DNA from: JAFALX01 sp050734185
GTDB lineage: Bacteria; Chloroflexota; Dormibacteria; Aeolococcales; Aeolococcaceae
Assembly: GCA_050734185.1 (NCBI GenBank)
Contig: JBOHUE010000165.1
Coordinates: 1-29,416, forward strand
Direction of reading: 5' to 3'
DNA length: 29,416 nucleotides
Shown here piece after piece: positions 16,123-24,367 of this stretch. Position 1 is the first letter of the stretch; each line of letters opens with the position of its first letter. Below the pieces are notes generated by a model. The model had not been told where the DNA came from and made no database searches. It saw only the letters and a list, made by a program, of their open reading frames with translations. The translations under genes were made by a program, and so were the position numbers.

Positions 16123-17234
16123 GCCCGCGGCAGCCGTCGTCGCGCTCGTCGACGCGCCGCCCTGCGCAGCCGTCGCGCAATGGGCGCTCGCGCAACGGCG
16201 CCACGCCGGAGCAGGTGATCGACGAGCCGGTCGCTGAAGCGCCGGCGCCGTCGCGACTCGCGATGCCGTCCCTTCCGTCGCTCTCGACTCTGCGCTCGCT
16301 GGCGAGCGACCTGCCCAGCACGGCCATGTCGGCGACCGGCGTGCTCGCGAGCGCTCTGCGTGATATCGCGGGCCGCGACGTGATCGACCTCGAGAGCCTG
16401 CACGACGTCGTGGCGTTCGCGTATCGCGTCGCGGACCTGCGCAGCCGCCACGGCTCGGGCGACTATGTCGTGGATGAGTTCGGGTTCGACCCCGACTTCA
16501 CCAACGCCATCGTGCCGCTCGTGCGCCTGGTGTACCGACGGTACTGGCGGGTCGACACAGAGGGGCTCGAGCATCTCCCGCGCTTCGGCCCTGCGCTGCT
16601 GGTGTCGAATCACTCGGGCGTGCTCCCACTGGACGGCGCCATGATTGGTCTCGCGGTGCATGAGCACCTGGATCGCTTCACGCGTCCGCTGATCGCGACG
16701 TGGTTCGGCTCGCTGCCGGTGCTCTCGTGGTTCCTGCGCCGCACCGGCGGGACGCTCGGGCATCCCGACGACACCATGCGTCTGCTCGGCAACGGCGAGC
16801 TCGTGCTCGTGTTTCCCGAGGGCGTGCGCGGCACAGGCAAGCTGTTTCGCGAGCGCTACCGCCTGCGTCGCTTCGGCCGCGGCGGCTACGTCGAGATGGC
16901 GCTTCGAGCGCGCGTCCCGATCATCCCGATATCGGTTGTCGGTGCCGAGGAGATCTACCCGATGATCGCGGACCTGCAGCCGCTGGCTCGCATGCTCGGC
17001 TTCCCGTACTTCCCGATCACGCCGACCTTCCCGCTGCTCGGTCCGCTCGGGCTGCTGCCGCTGCCCACCAAGTGGAGCATCCACTTCCACGAACCCGTCG
17101 CCACAGACGCGATGGCGCCTGACGCCGCGGACGACCCGGCGCTGGTCATGCAGCTCAACGACCAGGTGCGCGACACGATTCAGGCGGGCCTGATCGAGCA
17201 GCTGCGCGACCGCCGCTCAGTGTTTCGCGGCTGA
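16119..17234 (+). CDS. 1-acyl-glycerol-3-phosphate-type acyltransferase (Rv0502-like)
   Basis: 371 residues from GTG 16119, overlapping the previous stop by 4 bases. The first 50 residues are disordered and Arg/Ser/Pro-rich. The PlsC-type domain runs from about 140 to 350: block I NHSGVLPLDG (164-173), where H and D are six residues apart as in the Rv0502 branch, then FPEGVRGTGKLF (232-243) as block III and VPIIPISVVGAEE as block IV. Such enzymes transfer an acyl chain from acyl-CoA or acyl-ACP to a glycerolipid at the inner membrane face; the actual acceptor here is unknown. A hydrophobic stretch FPYFPITPTFPLLGPLG near 300 may lie at the membrane. Coupling to the SDR suggests one lipid pathway. 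Confidence 0.88.
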   Translation: MSPRQPSSRSSTRRPAQPSRNGRSRNGATPEQVIDEPVAEAPAPSRLAMPSLPSLSTLRSLASDLPSTAMSATGVLASALRDIAGRDVIDLESLHDVVAFAYRVADLRSRHGSGDYVVDEFGFDPDFTNAIVPLVRLVYRRYWRVDTEGLEHLPRFGPALLVSNHSGVLPLDGAMIGLAVHEHLDRFTRPLIATWFGSLPVLSWFLRRTGGTLGHPDDTMRLLGNGELVLVFPEGVRGTGKLFRERYRLRRFGRGGYVEMALRARVPIIPISVVGAEEIYPMIADLQPLARMLGFPYFPITPTFPLLGPLGLLPLPTKWSIHFHEPVATDAMAPDAADDPALVMQLNDQVRDTIQAGLIEQLRDRRSVFRG

Positions 17235-17253
17235 TTCGCGCACGAGGCGTGCG

Positions 17254-17281
17254 GAGAGCGCCCGCTCTCGCGGGCGCTCTC
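17254..17281. terminator. strong hairpin between convergent genes
   Basis: Perfect 11-base stem (GAGAGCGCCCG / CGGGCGCTCTC) with a six-base loop, located 20 bases after the acyltransferase stop and 18 bases beyond the end of the convergent phosphoesterase gene. It lacks a T-run, so it may be a weak or factor-assisted terminator used in both directions. Confidence 0.65.
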
Positions 17282-17298
17282 TCGCAGCGACGGAAGGT

Positions 17299-19578
17299 CT
17301 AGAGGTTTTGCGCCTGCGAGATCAGGTCGTTGGCCTGTTGGGTCAGCGCCTCGGCCTGGTTGAGGTTCAGGTTCTGACCGCTGAACTCGACGCCGTCGAG
17401 CAGCGTCTCGATCTGTGCCGCCAGCGAGTCGCGCTGCCCGTCGAGTGTCGTGAGCTCGTTCTCGATGGCCTTGTACGTCGACTGGCTGGCCGACGTGTCC
17501 TCCAGCGCTGTTGTCGACGCCCGCAGCGTCGCCTGACCGAAGGTGCCGACGTCGGCGCTGAGCTGCTTGTACGCGGTCTCCAGGCTCACCAAGTCCTGGT
17601 ACCGCTTCTGATCCTTGGATGAGTTCGCCAGGAAGGAGTGGGCCACGTCCTCGACGAGCACGCGCCCGTCGCTGGTGTAGTCGTCGTGCAGCCCGACCAG
17701 TGACAGGATCGTCGGCCGGATGTCGGTCTCGTCCGCCCAGGTGGTCGCGTCCACACCGCGCGCGGTCACGCCCGGTCCGACGAACGCCGCCCAGTTGTTG
17801 TTGATGTCGTTGCCGGCGTCCCCGTGGTTCCAGGCAAACGCCGGGTCGACGACCACGCAGTGCTGCGGATCCGGTGGGACGGTGTCGGACTGCGTCGCCG
17901 ATGGGGCCGAGCACGTGCTGCCACCCTTGAAGATGAAGAAGTCGGGATTGGCGAAGTCCGTGAACGTAGGCATCCGGTTTGGATCGCCGGTGTCGAAGTG
18001 CAGGACGCTCTCCTCGACCTGATCCGCGAGGTAGTTCGTCACCGGGACGACTCCGCCGGTGTCGTTGTTCGCGTACGTGTCGGCGGCGAGCAGGCCGCCC
18101 ATCTGTTGCTCGAGCGTGCGCGCCTCACCTCCGCTCGGTGGCGGGTTGCCGTTGACATAGACGTTCACCGCGGAGTCCGAGTGCACCTGGTACGTGCTGC
18201 CGCTGACCGCAGCAGTCTTGTACTGCTCGGTGAGCAGGCCGTTGACGTTGAGGCTCACCTCGCCCAGCGTGCCCTTGGCATAGCTGCAGGGAGTGGCGAC
18301 ACCGTCGCACCCCGTTGGAGTCGGATGCTGCGTGCCGGTGAAGTGGTCGCCCTCGTCAGAGCTGATCTCGAAGAGCGTGTTCTGCGGCGTGATGCCGTCG
18401 GCCTGCAGGCGATCGAAGAAGTCTTGGAAGCCCTCGTCGAACGCCTGGAGCTGCTGGGTGTACGCCGGCTGACCAGGTCCGTACGCGCCGGTGCCGTTCA
18501 CGTTGTCGGCGTGTGCGTCCTCGATGTACCCGTAGGTCACGGGAACTCCGTGCTCCTGCATCGCGGCGACATAGCCGAGCGTCTGCGCCGGCGTCGGGTC
18601 GAAGCCGGCGAAGCCGCAGTACGACGGCCCAACACTCGTGTCCAGCATCGGGTTGCCGTCGAGGTCGTTGACGCAGACGCCGTTGCTGGTGGTCGTGGTG
18701 CCGCCGACGGCCGGGCCGACGTTGATGTTGCCGTACAGCGCCTGATAGCCGCTGTACCCGCCGGGCTCGTCGGGAAGGCTGTCGGTCGCCGCGTTCGGGT
18801 TGTCGTGGCAGACGGACGACGATGTCTTGGCGCAGTGCACTGCGATGCCCTGGTAGTTGGCATTGGCGAGGGTCGGGTTCGCGAGAGCCAATTGCGACTG
18901 CGCGCTGCCCGCCCCGTAGATTGCCTTGAGGTCGGGGTTGGCACTCTCCACCTCGAGGTTCGCGGTCGAGTACGCACCGACGTCGCATCCGGCTCGCGTG
19001 TAGGGCACCCATGGGGCGGGCGCGTTCTTGCCGGCCGGCGTCACCATGCTCGGCGCGGTGTCGCTGGTTGCGCCGAAGGCGGACACGGGATCCGTCCAGT
19101 ACACGAACGAGTTCGCGCCGACGCTGCCGCCGGCGGTCGTGCCGTTGGTCCCGTCGTTGTACACGCGGTAGCTGTTCGATACCGGCTGCCCGTGCTTGTC
19201 ACCGTAAACGCCGGTCAGCGTGGTCACGATGTCATCCGCGGTGTGTGCGATCAGCGGCGTGTGCATGTCCGAGAGCAGCACACCGTTGTTCTCGATGAAG
19301 TTGAGGAGATGCGGCATCTGCTCGAGGTCCGACGGCACGCTGGGGTTGTCGCGCGTGAAGTGCACGTTGTCGAACACGAGGTTGATCACGTGCGACACCT
19401 GCCCGCTCGGGGTGCTGAGGACGCAGGACGACGTCGATGGCGGCTGCGCGTGCGCAACGCCCGCGCGTGTCACGCCGAGTGTCGTGCCGACGGTTGCGAC
19501 GACCGCAGTGGTCACCAGCCCCGCGACGCGACGGCGGCGCGTCCGCACCACCTGTTCCCGAGAGCGCTCTGCAGCCAT
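17299..19578 (-). CDS. secreted alkaline-phosphatase-superfamily phosphoesterase with C-terminal coiled coil
   Basis: 759 residues from ATG 19578, preceded at 4 bases by AGGAGGTGA, a very strong ribosome site. Residues 1-44 are an export signal: a cluster of arginines, a hydrophobic stretch and AHA before QPP. The core has metal-site motifs of the superfamily: D70 in LVFDNVHFTRDNP, a candidate nucleophile T113 in HTPLIAHTADD, D354/H356 in YIEDAHADN, D408-E-G-D-H412 in SSDEGDHFTG and H585 in WNHGD. ETDIRPTILSLVGL near 617 also fits phosphopentomutase/nucleotide-pyrophosphatase relatives. Residues about 655-758 are a helical coiled coil rich in Gln, Leu and Thr. It should hydrolyse a phosphate ester outside the cell; substrate unknown. 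It stands alone, convergent with the acyltransferase and divergent from guaB3. Confidence 0.85.
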   Translation of the reverse strand: MAAERSREQVVRTRRRRVAGLVTTAVVATVGTTLGVTRAGVAHAQPPSTSSCVLSTPSGQVSHVINLVFDNVHFTRDNPSVPSDLEQMPHLLNFIENNGVLLSDMHTPLIAHTADDIVTTLTGVYGDKHGQPVSNSYRVYNDGTNGTTAGGSVGANSFVYWTDPVSAFGATSDTAPSMVTPAGKNAPAPWVPYTRAGCDVGAYSTANLEVESANPDLKAIYGAGSAQSQLALANPTLANANYQGIAVHCAKTSSSVCHDNPNAATDSLPDEPGGYSGYQALYGNINVGPAVGGTTTTSNGVCVNDLDGNPMLDTSVGPSYCGFAGFDPTPAQTLGYVAAMQEHGVPVTYGYIEDAHADNVNGTGAYGPGQPAYTQQLQAFDEGFQDFFDRLQADGITPQNTLFEISSDEGDHFTGTQHPTPTGCDGVATPCSYAKGTLGEVSLNVNGLLTEQYKTAAVSGSTYQVHSDSAVNVYVNGNPPPSGGEARTLEQQMGGLLAADTYANNDTGGVVPVTNYLADQVEESVLHFDTGDPNRMPTFTDFANPDFFIFKGGSTCSAPSATQSDTVPPDPQHCVVVDPAFAWNHGDAGNDINNNWAAFVGPGVTARGVDATTWADETDIRPTILSLVGLHDDYTSDGRVLVEDVAHSFLANSSKDQKRYQDLVSLETAYKQLSADVGTFGQATLRASTTALEDTSASQSTYKAIENELTTLDGQRDSLAAQIETLLDGVEFSGQNLNLNQAEALTQQANDLISQAQNL

Positions 19579-19649
19579 CCGTCACCTCCTGAAAGGGCGA
19601 GCAGCCCACAACGGACCCGCGGTCACGTCCGCGCCCCTGGGCGAACGGG

Positions 19650-19655
19650 ATCCTA
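19650..19655 (-). promoter_or_regulatory. -10-like TAGGAT upstream of the secreted phosphoesterase
   Basis: TAGGAT on the minus strand about 70 bases before the start codon would give a conventional leader carrying AGGAGGTGA. The -35 is not convincing. Confidence 0.25.
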
Positions 19656-19806
19656 CGGAGCGGCTGATTAACCTCTCGCTCGCGACGCGTTGTGAAGGTG
19701 TGATGACCTGGGGCGTGTTTGCAGCGGCCCACTAGATGTTGTGGCGTAAGCTTTGTTGGCACACCAGATGGTGCGTCAGGGTGGGCGTCGACACCCTACT
19801 GTTTGG

Positions 19807-19812
19807 TAAACT
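19807..19812 (+). promoter_or_regulatory. -10 TAAACT, probable leaderless promoter of guaB3
   Basis: TAAACT leaves 6 bases to ATG 19819, placing transcription initiation at the A of the start codon. There is no Shine-Dalgarno sequence in the interval. Confidence 0.5.
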
Positions 19813-19818
19813 TCCGAA

Positions 19819-20979
19819 ATGGAGTTGGAGCTGGGCCGGGCGAAGAGAGCGCGGCGGGCCTACGGCTTCGACGAGGTGGCGCTGGTGCCGGGGAGCGTCA
19901 CGATCAACCCCGAGGAGATCGACGTCACGTTCTCGCTCGACGGCACCCGGTTGCCCATCCCGTTTCTTGCTGCAGCGATGGACGGCGTCGTCGATACCGC
20001 CTTCGCCACCGAGATGGGCCGCCTCGGCGGGCTCGCCGTTCTGAACCTCGACGGCGTTCAGACACGCTACGAGGAGCCGGACGCGGTGCTGCGCGAGATC
20101 GCGGAGGCACCGCCGGACACCATCAACACCCTGCTACAGCGCCTCTACATGCAGCCCGTCCAGGACGGGCTCATCGGGCAGCGCATCGAGGAGATCAAGC
20201 GCGCCGGGGTCCCGTGCGCGGTGTCCACGGTGCCCGCCCACGCTGAACGGCGCGCTCCGATCGTGCAGGAGGCCGGCGCGGACGTTCTCGTGGTCCAGGG
20301 AACTGTGCTCACGGCGCGGCACCGCAGCCGGTCGTACCGCCACCTCTCCTTTAACGACCTGACCGCCTCTCTCGACATCCCGGTCATCGCCGGCAACTGC
20401 GTCGACTACGCCACGGCACTCGAGCTGATGGACACCGGGATCAAGGGGCTGCTCGTGGGCGTCGGCCCCGGCGCGGCATGCACGACGCGGGCGGTCCTCG
20501 GCGTCGGTGTCCCGCAGGTCACCGCGACCAGCGACTGCGCCGCCGCCCGTGACGATCACATGCGCCGCAGCGGCGAGCGCGTGGCGATCATCACCGACGG
20601 CGGGATGCGGCTCGGTGGCGACGTCGCCAAGGCATTTGCCAGCGGAGCCGACGCGGTGATGATCGGATCGATCTTCGCCGCAGCGCGCGAGGCCGCAGGC
20701 CACGGCAACCACTGGGGCATGGCGACGCCCGATCCCAACCTGCCGCGTGGCACCCGCATCCGCACCGGGATCAAAGGCTCGCTCGAGGAGATCCTCTTCG
20801 GCCCCGCGCACGTCGACGACGGCAGCATGAACCTCGTGGGCGCGCTCAAGAGCGCGATGGGCGTGTGCGGCGCCAACACCATCCGCGAGTTCCAGGACAC
20901 CGAGATGGTCGTCGCCCCGTCGATCAAGACGGAGGGAAAGACGGAGCAGCGGGCGCAGCACGTGGGCATGGGCGCGTGA
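19819..20979 (+). CDS. guaB3: GuaB3-family IMP dehydrogenase-related protein
   Basis: 386 residues from ATG 19819. The TIM-barrel of the IMPDH/GMP reductase family is evident: YGFDEVALVPGS near the start, FLAAAMDGVVD (49-59), VGPGAACTTRAVLG with the catalytic cysteine C221, IITDGGMRLGGDVAKAFASG and VMIGSIFAAAREA. There are no CBS domains, and the length matches actinobacterial GuaB3 rather than the roughly 490-residue GuaB. GuaB3 proteins are IMPDH paralogues usually placed beside guaB2 and guaA; whether this one oxidises IMP to XMP cannot be told, because no second IMPDH is in the window. The stop overlaps the guaA start (GTGA), so the pair is coupled. Confidence 0.9.
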   Translation: MELELGRAKRARRAYGFDEVALVPGSVTINPEEIDVTFSLDGTRLPIPFLAAAMDGVVDTAFATEMGRLGGLAVLNLDGVQTRYEEPDAVLREIAEAPPDTINTLLQRLYMQPVQDGLIGQRIEEIKRAGVPCAVSTVPAHAERRAPIVQEAGADVLVVQGTVLTARHRSRSYRHLSFNDLTASLDIPVIAGNCVDYATALELMDTGIKGLLVGVGPGAACTTRAVLGVGVPQVTATSDCAAARDDHMRRSGERVAIITDGGMRLGGDVAKAFASGADAVMIGSIFAAAREAAGHGNHWGMATPDPNLPRGTRIRTGIKGSLEEILFGPAHVDDGSMNLVGALKSAMGVCGANTIREFQDTEMVVAPSIKTEGKTEQRAQHVGMGA

Positions 20980-22562
20980 GCGTCGCGGTCGAGACCGTCA
21001 GCGAAACGCCGACGCGCTCGACCGTGGCCCAGGACACCGTCCTGGTTCTCGACTTCGGATCGCAGTACAGCCAGCTGATCGCGCGGCGCGTCCGCGAGGC
21101 CAAGGTGTACTGCGAGCTGGTGCGCGGCTCGATCGACGTCGAGGAGATCCGGCGGCGCAACCCGCGCGGGCTCATCTTCAGCGGCGGGCCCGCCTCGGTG
21201 TACGCGGACAACGCGCCGCATCCGGATCCGGGTGTGTATGAGCTGGGTATCCCAATCCTCGGGATCTGCTACGGCATGCAGGTGCTCTCCGCCGACCTCG
21301 GTGGAGCCGTGGCCCCGGCAACGCGTCGTGAGTACGGACACGCATCGCTGGCGATCGACGCGCCGTCGGGCCTCTTCGATCGTCTGCCCCGCGAGCTCGA
21401 CGTCTGGATGTCGCACGGCGACGTGATCACGCAGCTGCCACCGGGGTTTCAATCGATTGCGCACTCGTTGAACTCCCCGAGCGCGGCGATCGCCGGTCCC
21501 AACGGCCGCTTCGGCATCCAATTCCATCCCGAGGTGGCGCACACGCCCCTGGGTCGCGAGATCCTGCGCAACTTCCTGTTCGATGTCTGCGGCTGCGCCG
21601 GCACCTGGGAGCCGGAGTCGTTCATCGAGATGGCCATCGCCGATGTGCGGGCGCGCGTCGGCGGCGGTCAGGTGATCTGCGCGCTCAGCGGCGGCGTGGA
21701 CTCGGCCGTCGCGGCAACGCTGGTGCACCGTGCGGTGGGCGATCAGCTCACGTGCGTGTTCGTTGACAACGGGCTCTTGCGCCGCGCGGAGGCCGACCGC
21801 GTCATCGACGTGATGACGCGACAGCGGCACATCCGGCTGCGCCATGTTGACGCCACCGACCGCTTCCTGACCGCGCTCGCGGGCGTCGCAGACCCCGAGG
21901 AGAAACGGCGGCGTATCGGAGCGACGTTCATCCGCGTCTTCGAGGAGGTCGCTGGGGAGCTGGGCGACATCGACTTCCTGGCGCAGGGGACGCTGTATCC
22001 AGACGTCATCGAGTCGACGTCGTACGACACGACAAACGCGCAGACCATCAAGACTCACCACAACGTCGGCGGCCTGCCGCCCGACCTCCGCTTCACGCTG
22101 GTGGAGCCGCTCCGCTACCTGTTCAAGGACGAGGTTCGTCAGGTGGGGATCGCGCTCGGGCTGCCCGAGGACATGGTGTGGCGCCAGCCGTTTCCCGGAC
22201 CGGGGCTGGCGATTCGCATCCTCGGCGAGGTGACCCGCGACCGCCTCGAGACGCTGCGCGCCGCCGACTGGATCGTGATCGACGAGATCAAGCGCAGCGG
22301 GCTGTACCGCAGCGTCTGGCAGTCGTTCGCCATCCTCACGCCGCTGTCGTCGGTGGGCGTCATGGGCGATGGACGGACCTACGCCAACGTCGTCGCCGTG
22401 CGCATCGTGCAGAGCGATGACGGCATGACGGCAGACTGGGCGCGGGTGCCGTACGACGTCCTTGCCAGCATCAGCTCACGCATTGTCAACGAGGTGCAGG
22501 GTGTCAACCGCGTCGTCTACGACATCTCGAGCAAGCCGCCGTCGACGATCGAGTGGGAGTGA
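20976..22562 (+). CDS. guaA: GMP synthase (glutamine-hydrolysing)
   Basis: 528 residues from GTG 20976. It converts XMP to GMP using glutamine and ATP. The class I amidotransferase domain has C98 (GICYGMQ), H184 and E186 (FHPEVAHT). The ATP pyrophosphatase domain begins near 218 with the PP-loop SGGVDS (238-243). The C-terminal dimerisation domain ends with the standard SKPPSTIEWE. The first 18 residues before VLVLDFGSQYSQLI are a short variable lead. The GTGA overlap with guaB3 fixes the start. The next housekeeping gene, purD, begins 3.57 kb downstream beyond an accessory island. Confidence 0.97.
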   Translation: MSVAVETVSETPTRSTVAQDTVLVLDFGSQYSQLIARRVREAKVYCELVRGSIDVEEIRRRNPRGLIFSGGPASVYADNAPHPDPGVYELGIPILGICYGMQVLSADLGGAVAPATRREYGHASLAIDAPSGLFDRLPRELDVWMSHGDVITQLPPGFQSIAHSLNSPSAAIAGPNGRFGIQFHPEVAHTPLGREILRNFLFDVCGCAGTWEPESFIEMAIADVRARVGGGQVICALSGGVDSAVAATLVHRAVGDQLTCVFVDNGLLRRAEADRVIDVMTRQRHIRLRHVDATDRFLTALAGVADPEEKRRRIGATFIRVFEEVAGELGDIDFLAQGTLYPDVIESTSYDTTNAQTIKTHHNVGGLPPDLRFTLVEPLRYLFKDEVRQVGIALGLPEDMVWRQPFPGPGLAIRILGEVTRDRLETLRAADWIVIDEIKRSGLYRSVWQSFAILTPLSSVGVMGDGRTYANVVAVRIVQSDDGMTADWARVPYDVLASISSRIVNEVQGVNRVVYDISSKPPSTIEWE

Positions 22563-22592
22563 GCCGCATGTCTTGCTCGACGCGTCGTTCGT

Positions 22593-22770
22593 GCGGGTGC
22601 GGCACACACCCATGCGCGCGACACGCTGTCGAGCCGCTCGTCGCCTGAACCCGTGCGACCGCTGCACGCAAAGGGAGCGGCTCGCCGCTCGGTACTCGGC
22701 TCGCCCAGAGCTCCGACAGCGCGTGGCTCGCCTCCGTGACGGTCGCGGCATGGGTGCGTGCCACACCCGC
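22593..22770 (-). repeat. MITE-like repeat, copy A
   Basis: A 178-base element with imperfect 23-base terminal inverted repeats (22593-22615 and 22748-22770, 21 of 23 matching). A perfect internal palindrome lies at 22675-22690 (GAGCGGC-TC-GCCGCTC). Read on the minus strand it aligns closely with copy C at 25931-26100, by eye above 80 percent identical with almost no gaps. No transposase is encoded. It begins 30 bases after guaA. CGACGCGT occurs in mirror positions just outside both ends (22578-22585, 22776-22783), so the inverted repeat may be longer. Confidence 0.75.
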
Positions 22771-22987
22771 TTGACACGCGTCGTACTGTCATGAGCTCCC
22801 CCTCGACATCGCGGCGAGTGCGCGATTGGTCGGACAACGCGGCTGAACACCTTGAACGTGGCAGTGTGCTGGTTCGATCTTCAGCGAGGCGAGCCGACAT
22901 CGCACAACGCGTCCAACGCATAAGGCGCTGGTTATCCAGGGACGGCGGATGCCCCGGCGAGAGCGCAACGTGGTTTCCCGGCTTGGC
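22771..22987. other. 217-base stretch with no recognisable gene
   Basis: Between repeat copy A and the end of the Asp-box protein gene. Short open frames exist on both strands, but none resembles a known protein or has a ribosome site. No tRNA could be folded. It may be decayed island sequence. Confidence 0.5.
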
Positions 22988-24367
22988 TTAGTTCGCAGTC
23001 CAACCAAGTGGCGCGCCGGCCGCCTCCCACGTGATGCCGGCGTCAGTCGTGCGCACCAGCAGCGGACACGTGGGACCACCGTTGGAGTTCTCTTCAACCG
23101 CCCACCCGTCGCCTGATGGTAGAAACCACAGCGAGCTAATACCGTTGCCGTCCAAGAGGCAGGACGTGTGAGATCCCACGTCGGTCCAGGTGCGCCCGCC
23201 GTCGGTGCTCCGCTGGACACCTCCTCTATGGGCTCCCACAAGGGCGACGTCTTGCTCCGTCAGGGCGAGGCTACTGGCGTACCCGCCGAAGGAGATGTTC
23301 CCTACGGGCGGTGTGGCCAAGTTGTTTGCCCGATCCTGCCACGTCACGCCTGAATCGTTCGAAACGTACACTGCCTTGGGCCCCGAGCCGGCACCTCCGC
23401 CGCCGCCGCACAACACCCAAAGCGTTTTCCCGTCGCTACTCTGCAGGCTCGCAACGCCTATCGTGCATGGGAGCGGGTGATGCGCCCAGGATCGGCCGCC
23501 GTCGGCCGATACCAGAACCTGCGGTGTGAATGACAACGCAGGAGCGCTTTCGTATAGAAACACGGCGCCATTCCGGGCGACCGCGATTCCTATGGGAAAC
23601 GGGTGGGTCTGGGCGTTGGAACCGGCACTGAAGGGGGGCTGGTTCGGCGCGGCTGTCCAAACGTCGGAGCCCACCTTGGAGCTGTCGAGCACGCACGCGT
23701 TTCCTGAGGGGTCGCAACCAGCCAGCGCCCATGCTGCCGTGGGTCCTGAGGCGACCGCAAACTCCGGGGAGGTGAACGAGTGCACCCAGGTATTCCCTGC
23801 GTCGTGGCTCTCGTAGATGCCTTCAGGTCCGGCGCCGACCCAAACGTTTCCGCCCTCTGCCCACACGCTTAGGCCGCCAACACTGGAAGGCGGTATCTCC
23901 GAGTTCTGTCCCAGCACGACCGCCGATGACCACGTGACGCCACCGTCTGTCGATGAGTCCACGAGAACGTTGCACATCTGCAGGCCACACGAGGCGCCTA
24001 CCGCCCACCCGTGATCCGCATCCGCAAAGGTGACATCTGATACCACCAGCCGAGCTGCGGGGGCCGCCGATGGCGACGGCGACGGTGGTGTGGTCGCGAA
24101 TGTGGGGAGTGTCGGCTTCTTCGCCGTCGGCGGCGCACTAACGTGCGACCCCCGGTGAAGCAGAATCAGCGTCGTCGGCGCACCGACCAGCAGGACCACA
24201 GCAAGCGCAATGGCGCCGCTTGCGAGGGGTGCTAGCCGCTGGCGGCGGTGGGCACCGCGCATGACGCGCTCCATCAAGCGATCGGCGCCGACAGGATTGC
24301 TTGCCCGGCGGATACGTTCGACGAGGTACGAACGCAGCTTCGTTTCAAACGTTTCGGGTTCTTTCAT
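22988..24367 (-). CDS. single-pass membrane protein with extracytoplasmic Asp-box beta-propeller; candidate anti-sigma factor
   Basis: 459 residues from ATG 24367, which overlaps the TGA of the sigma-factor frame (ATGA). Residues 1-47 are a charged cytoplasmic segment (LRSYLVERIRRASNP), 48-70 a membrane helix and 75-105 a Pro/Ser/Thr-rich stalk. The rest is a beta-propeller with six Asp-boxes (S/T-x-D-x-G-x-x-W) at 139, 187, 287, 336, 387 and 440, as in BNR/sialidase and YCF48-type proteins. No sialidase catalytic Arg triad or Tyr is apparent, so a glycosidase is not claimed. Immediate overlap with an ECF-type sigma gene, together with a short cytoplasmic domain and a TM helix, fits an anti-sigma factor or membrane sensor; the N-terminal segment has no clear zinc anti-sigma motif. 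Function is inferred. Confidence 0.75.
   Translation of the reverse strand: MKEPETFETKLRSYLVERIRRASNPVGADRLMERVMRGAHRRQRLAPLASGAIALAVVLLVGAPTTLILLHRGSHVSAPPTAKKPTLPTFATTPPSPSPSAAPAARLVVSDVTFADADHGWAVGASCGLQMCNVLVDSSTDGGVTWSSAVVLGQNSEIPPSSVGGLSVWAEGGNVWVGAGPEGIYESHDAGNTWVHSFTSPEFAVASGPTAAWALAGCDPSGNACVLDSSKVGSDVWTAAPNQPPFSAGSNAQTHPFPIGIAVARNGAVFLYESAPALSFTPQVLVSADGGRSWAHHPLPCTIGVASLQSSDGKTLWVLCGGGGGAGSGPKAVYVSNDSGVTWQDRANNLATPPVGNISFGGYASSLALTEQDVALVGAHRGGVQRSTDGGRTWTDVGSHTSCLLDGNGISSLWFLPSGDGWAVEENSNGGPTCPLLVRTTDAGITWEAAGAPLGWTAN

Noticed and set aside
17824..19671. 615-codon plus-strand frame opposite the secreted phosphoesterase
   Set aside because: The composition is Val/Arg/His-rich without motifs, whereas the minus strand has a signal peptide, metal sites and a strong ribosome site.
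22850..22900. tRNA suggested by a GGTTCGAT loop-like motif near 22871
   Set aside because: The flanking bases do not form a five-base T stem, and no acceptor or anticodon arms could be placed.
22988..24367. Functional sialidase
   Set aside because: Asp-boxes are present, but no FRIP motif, Arg triad or catalytic Tyr could be identified, and the protein is anchored by an N-terminal TM next to a sigma factor.
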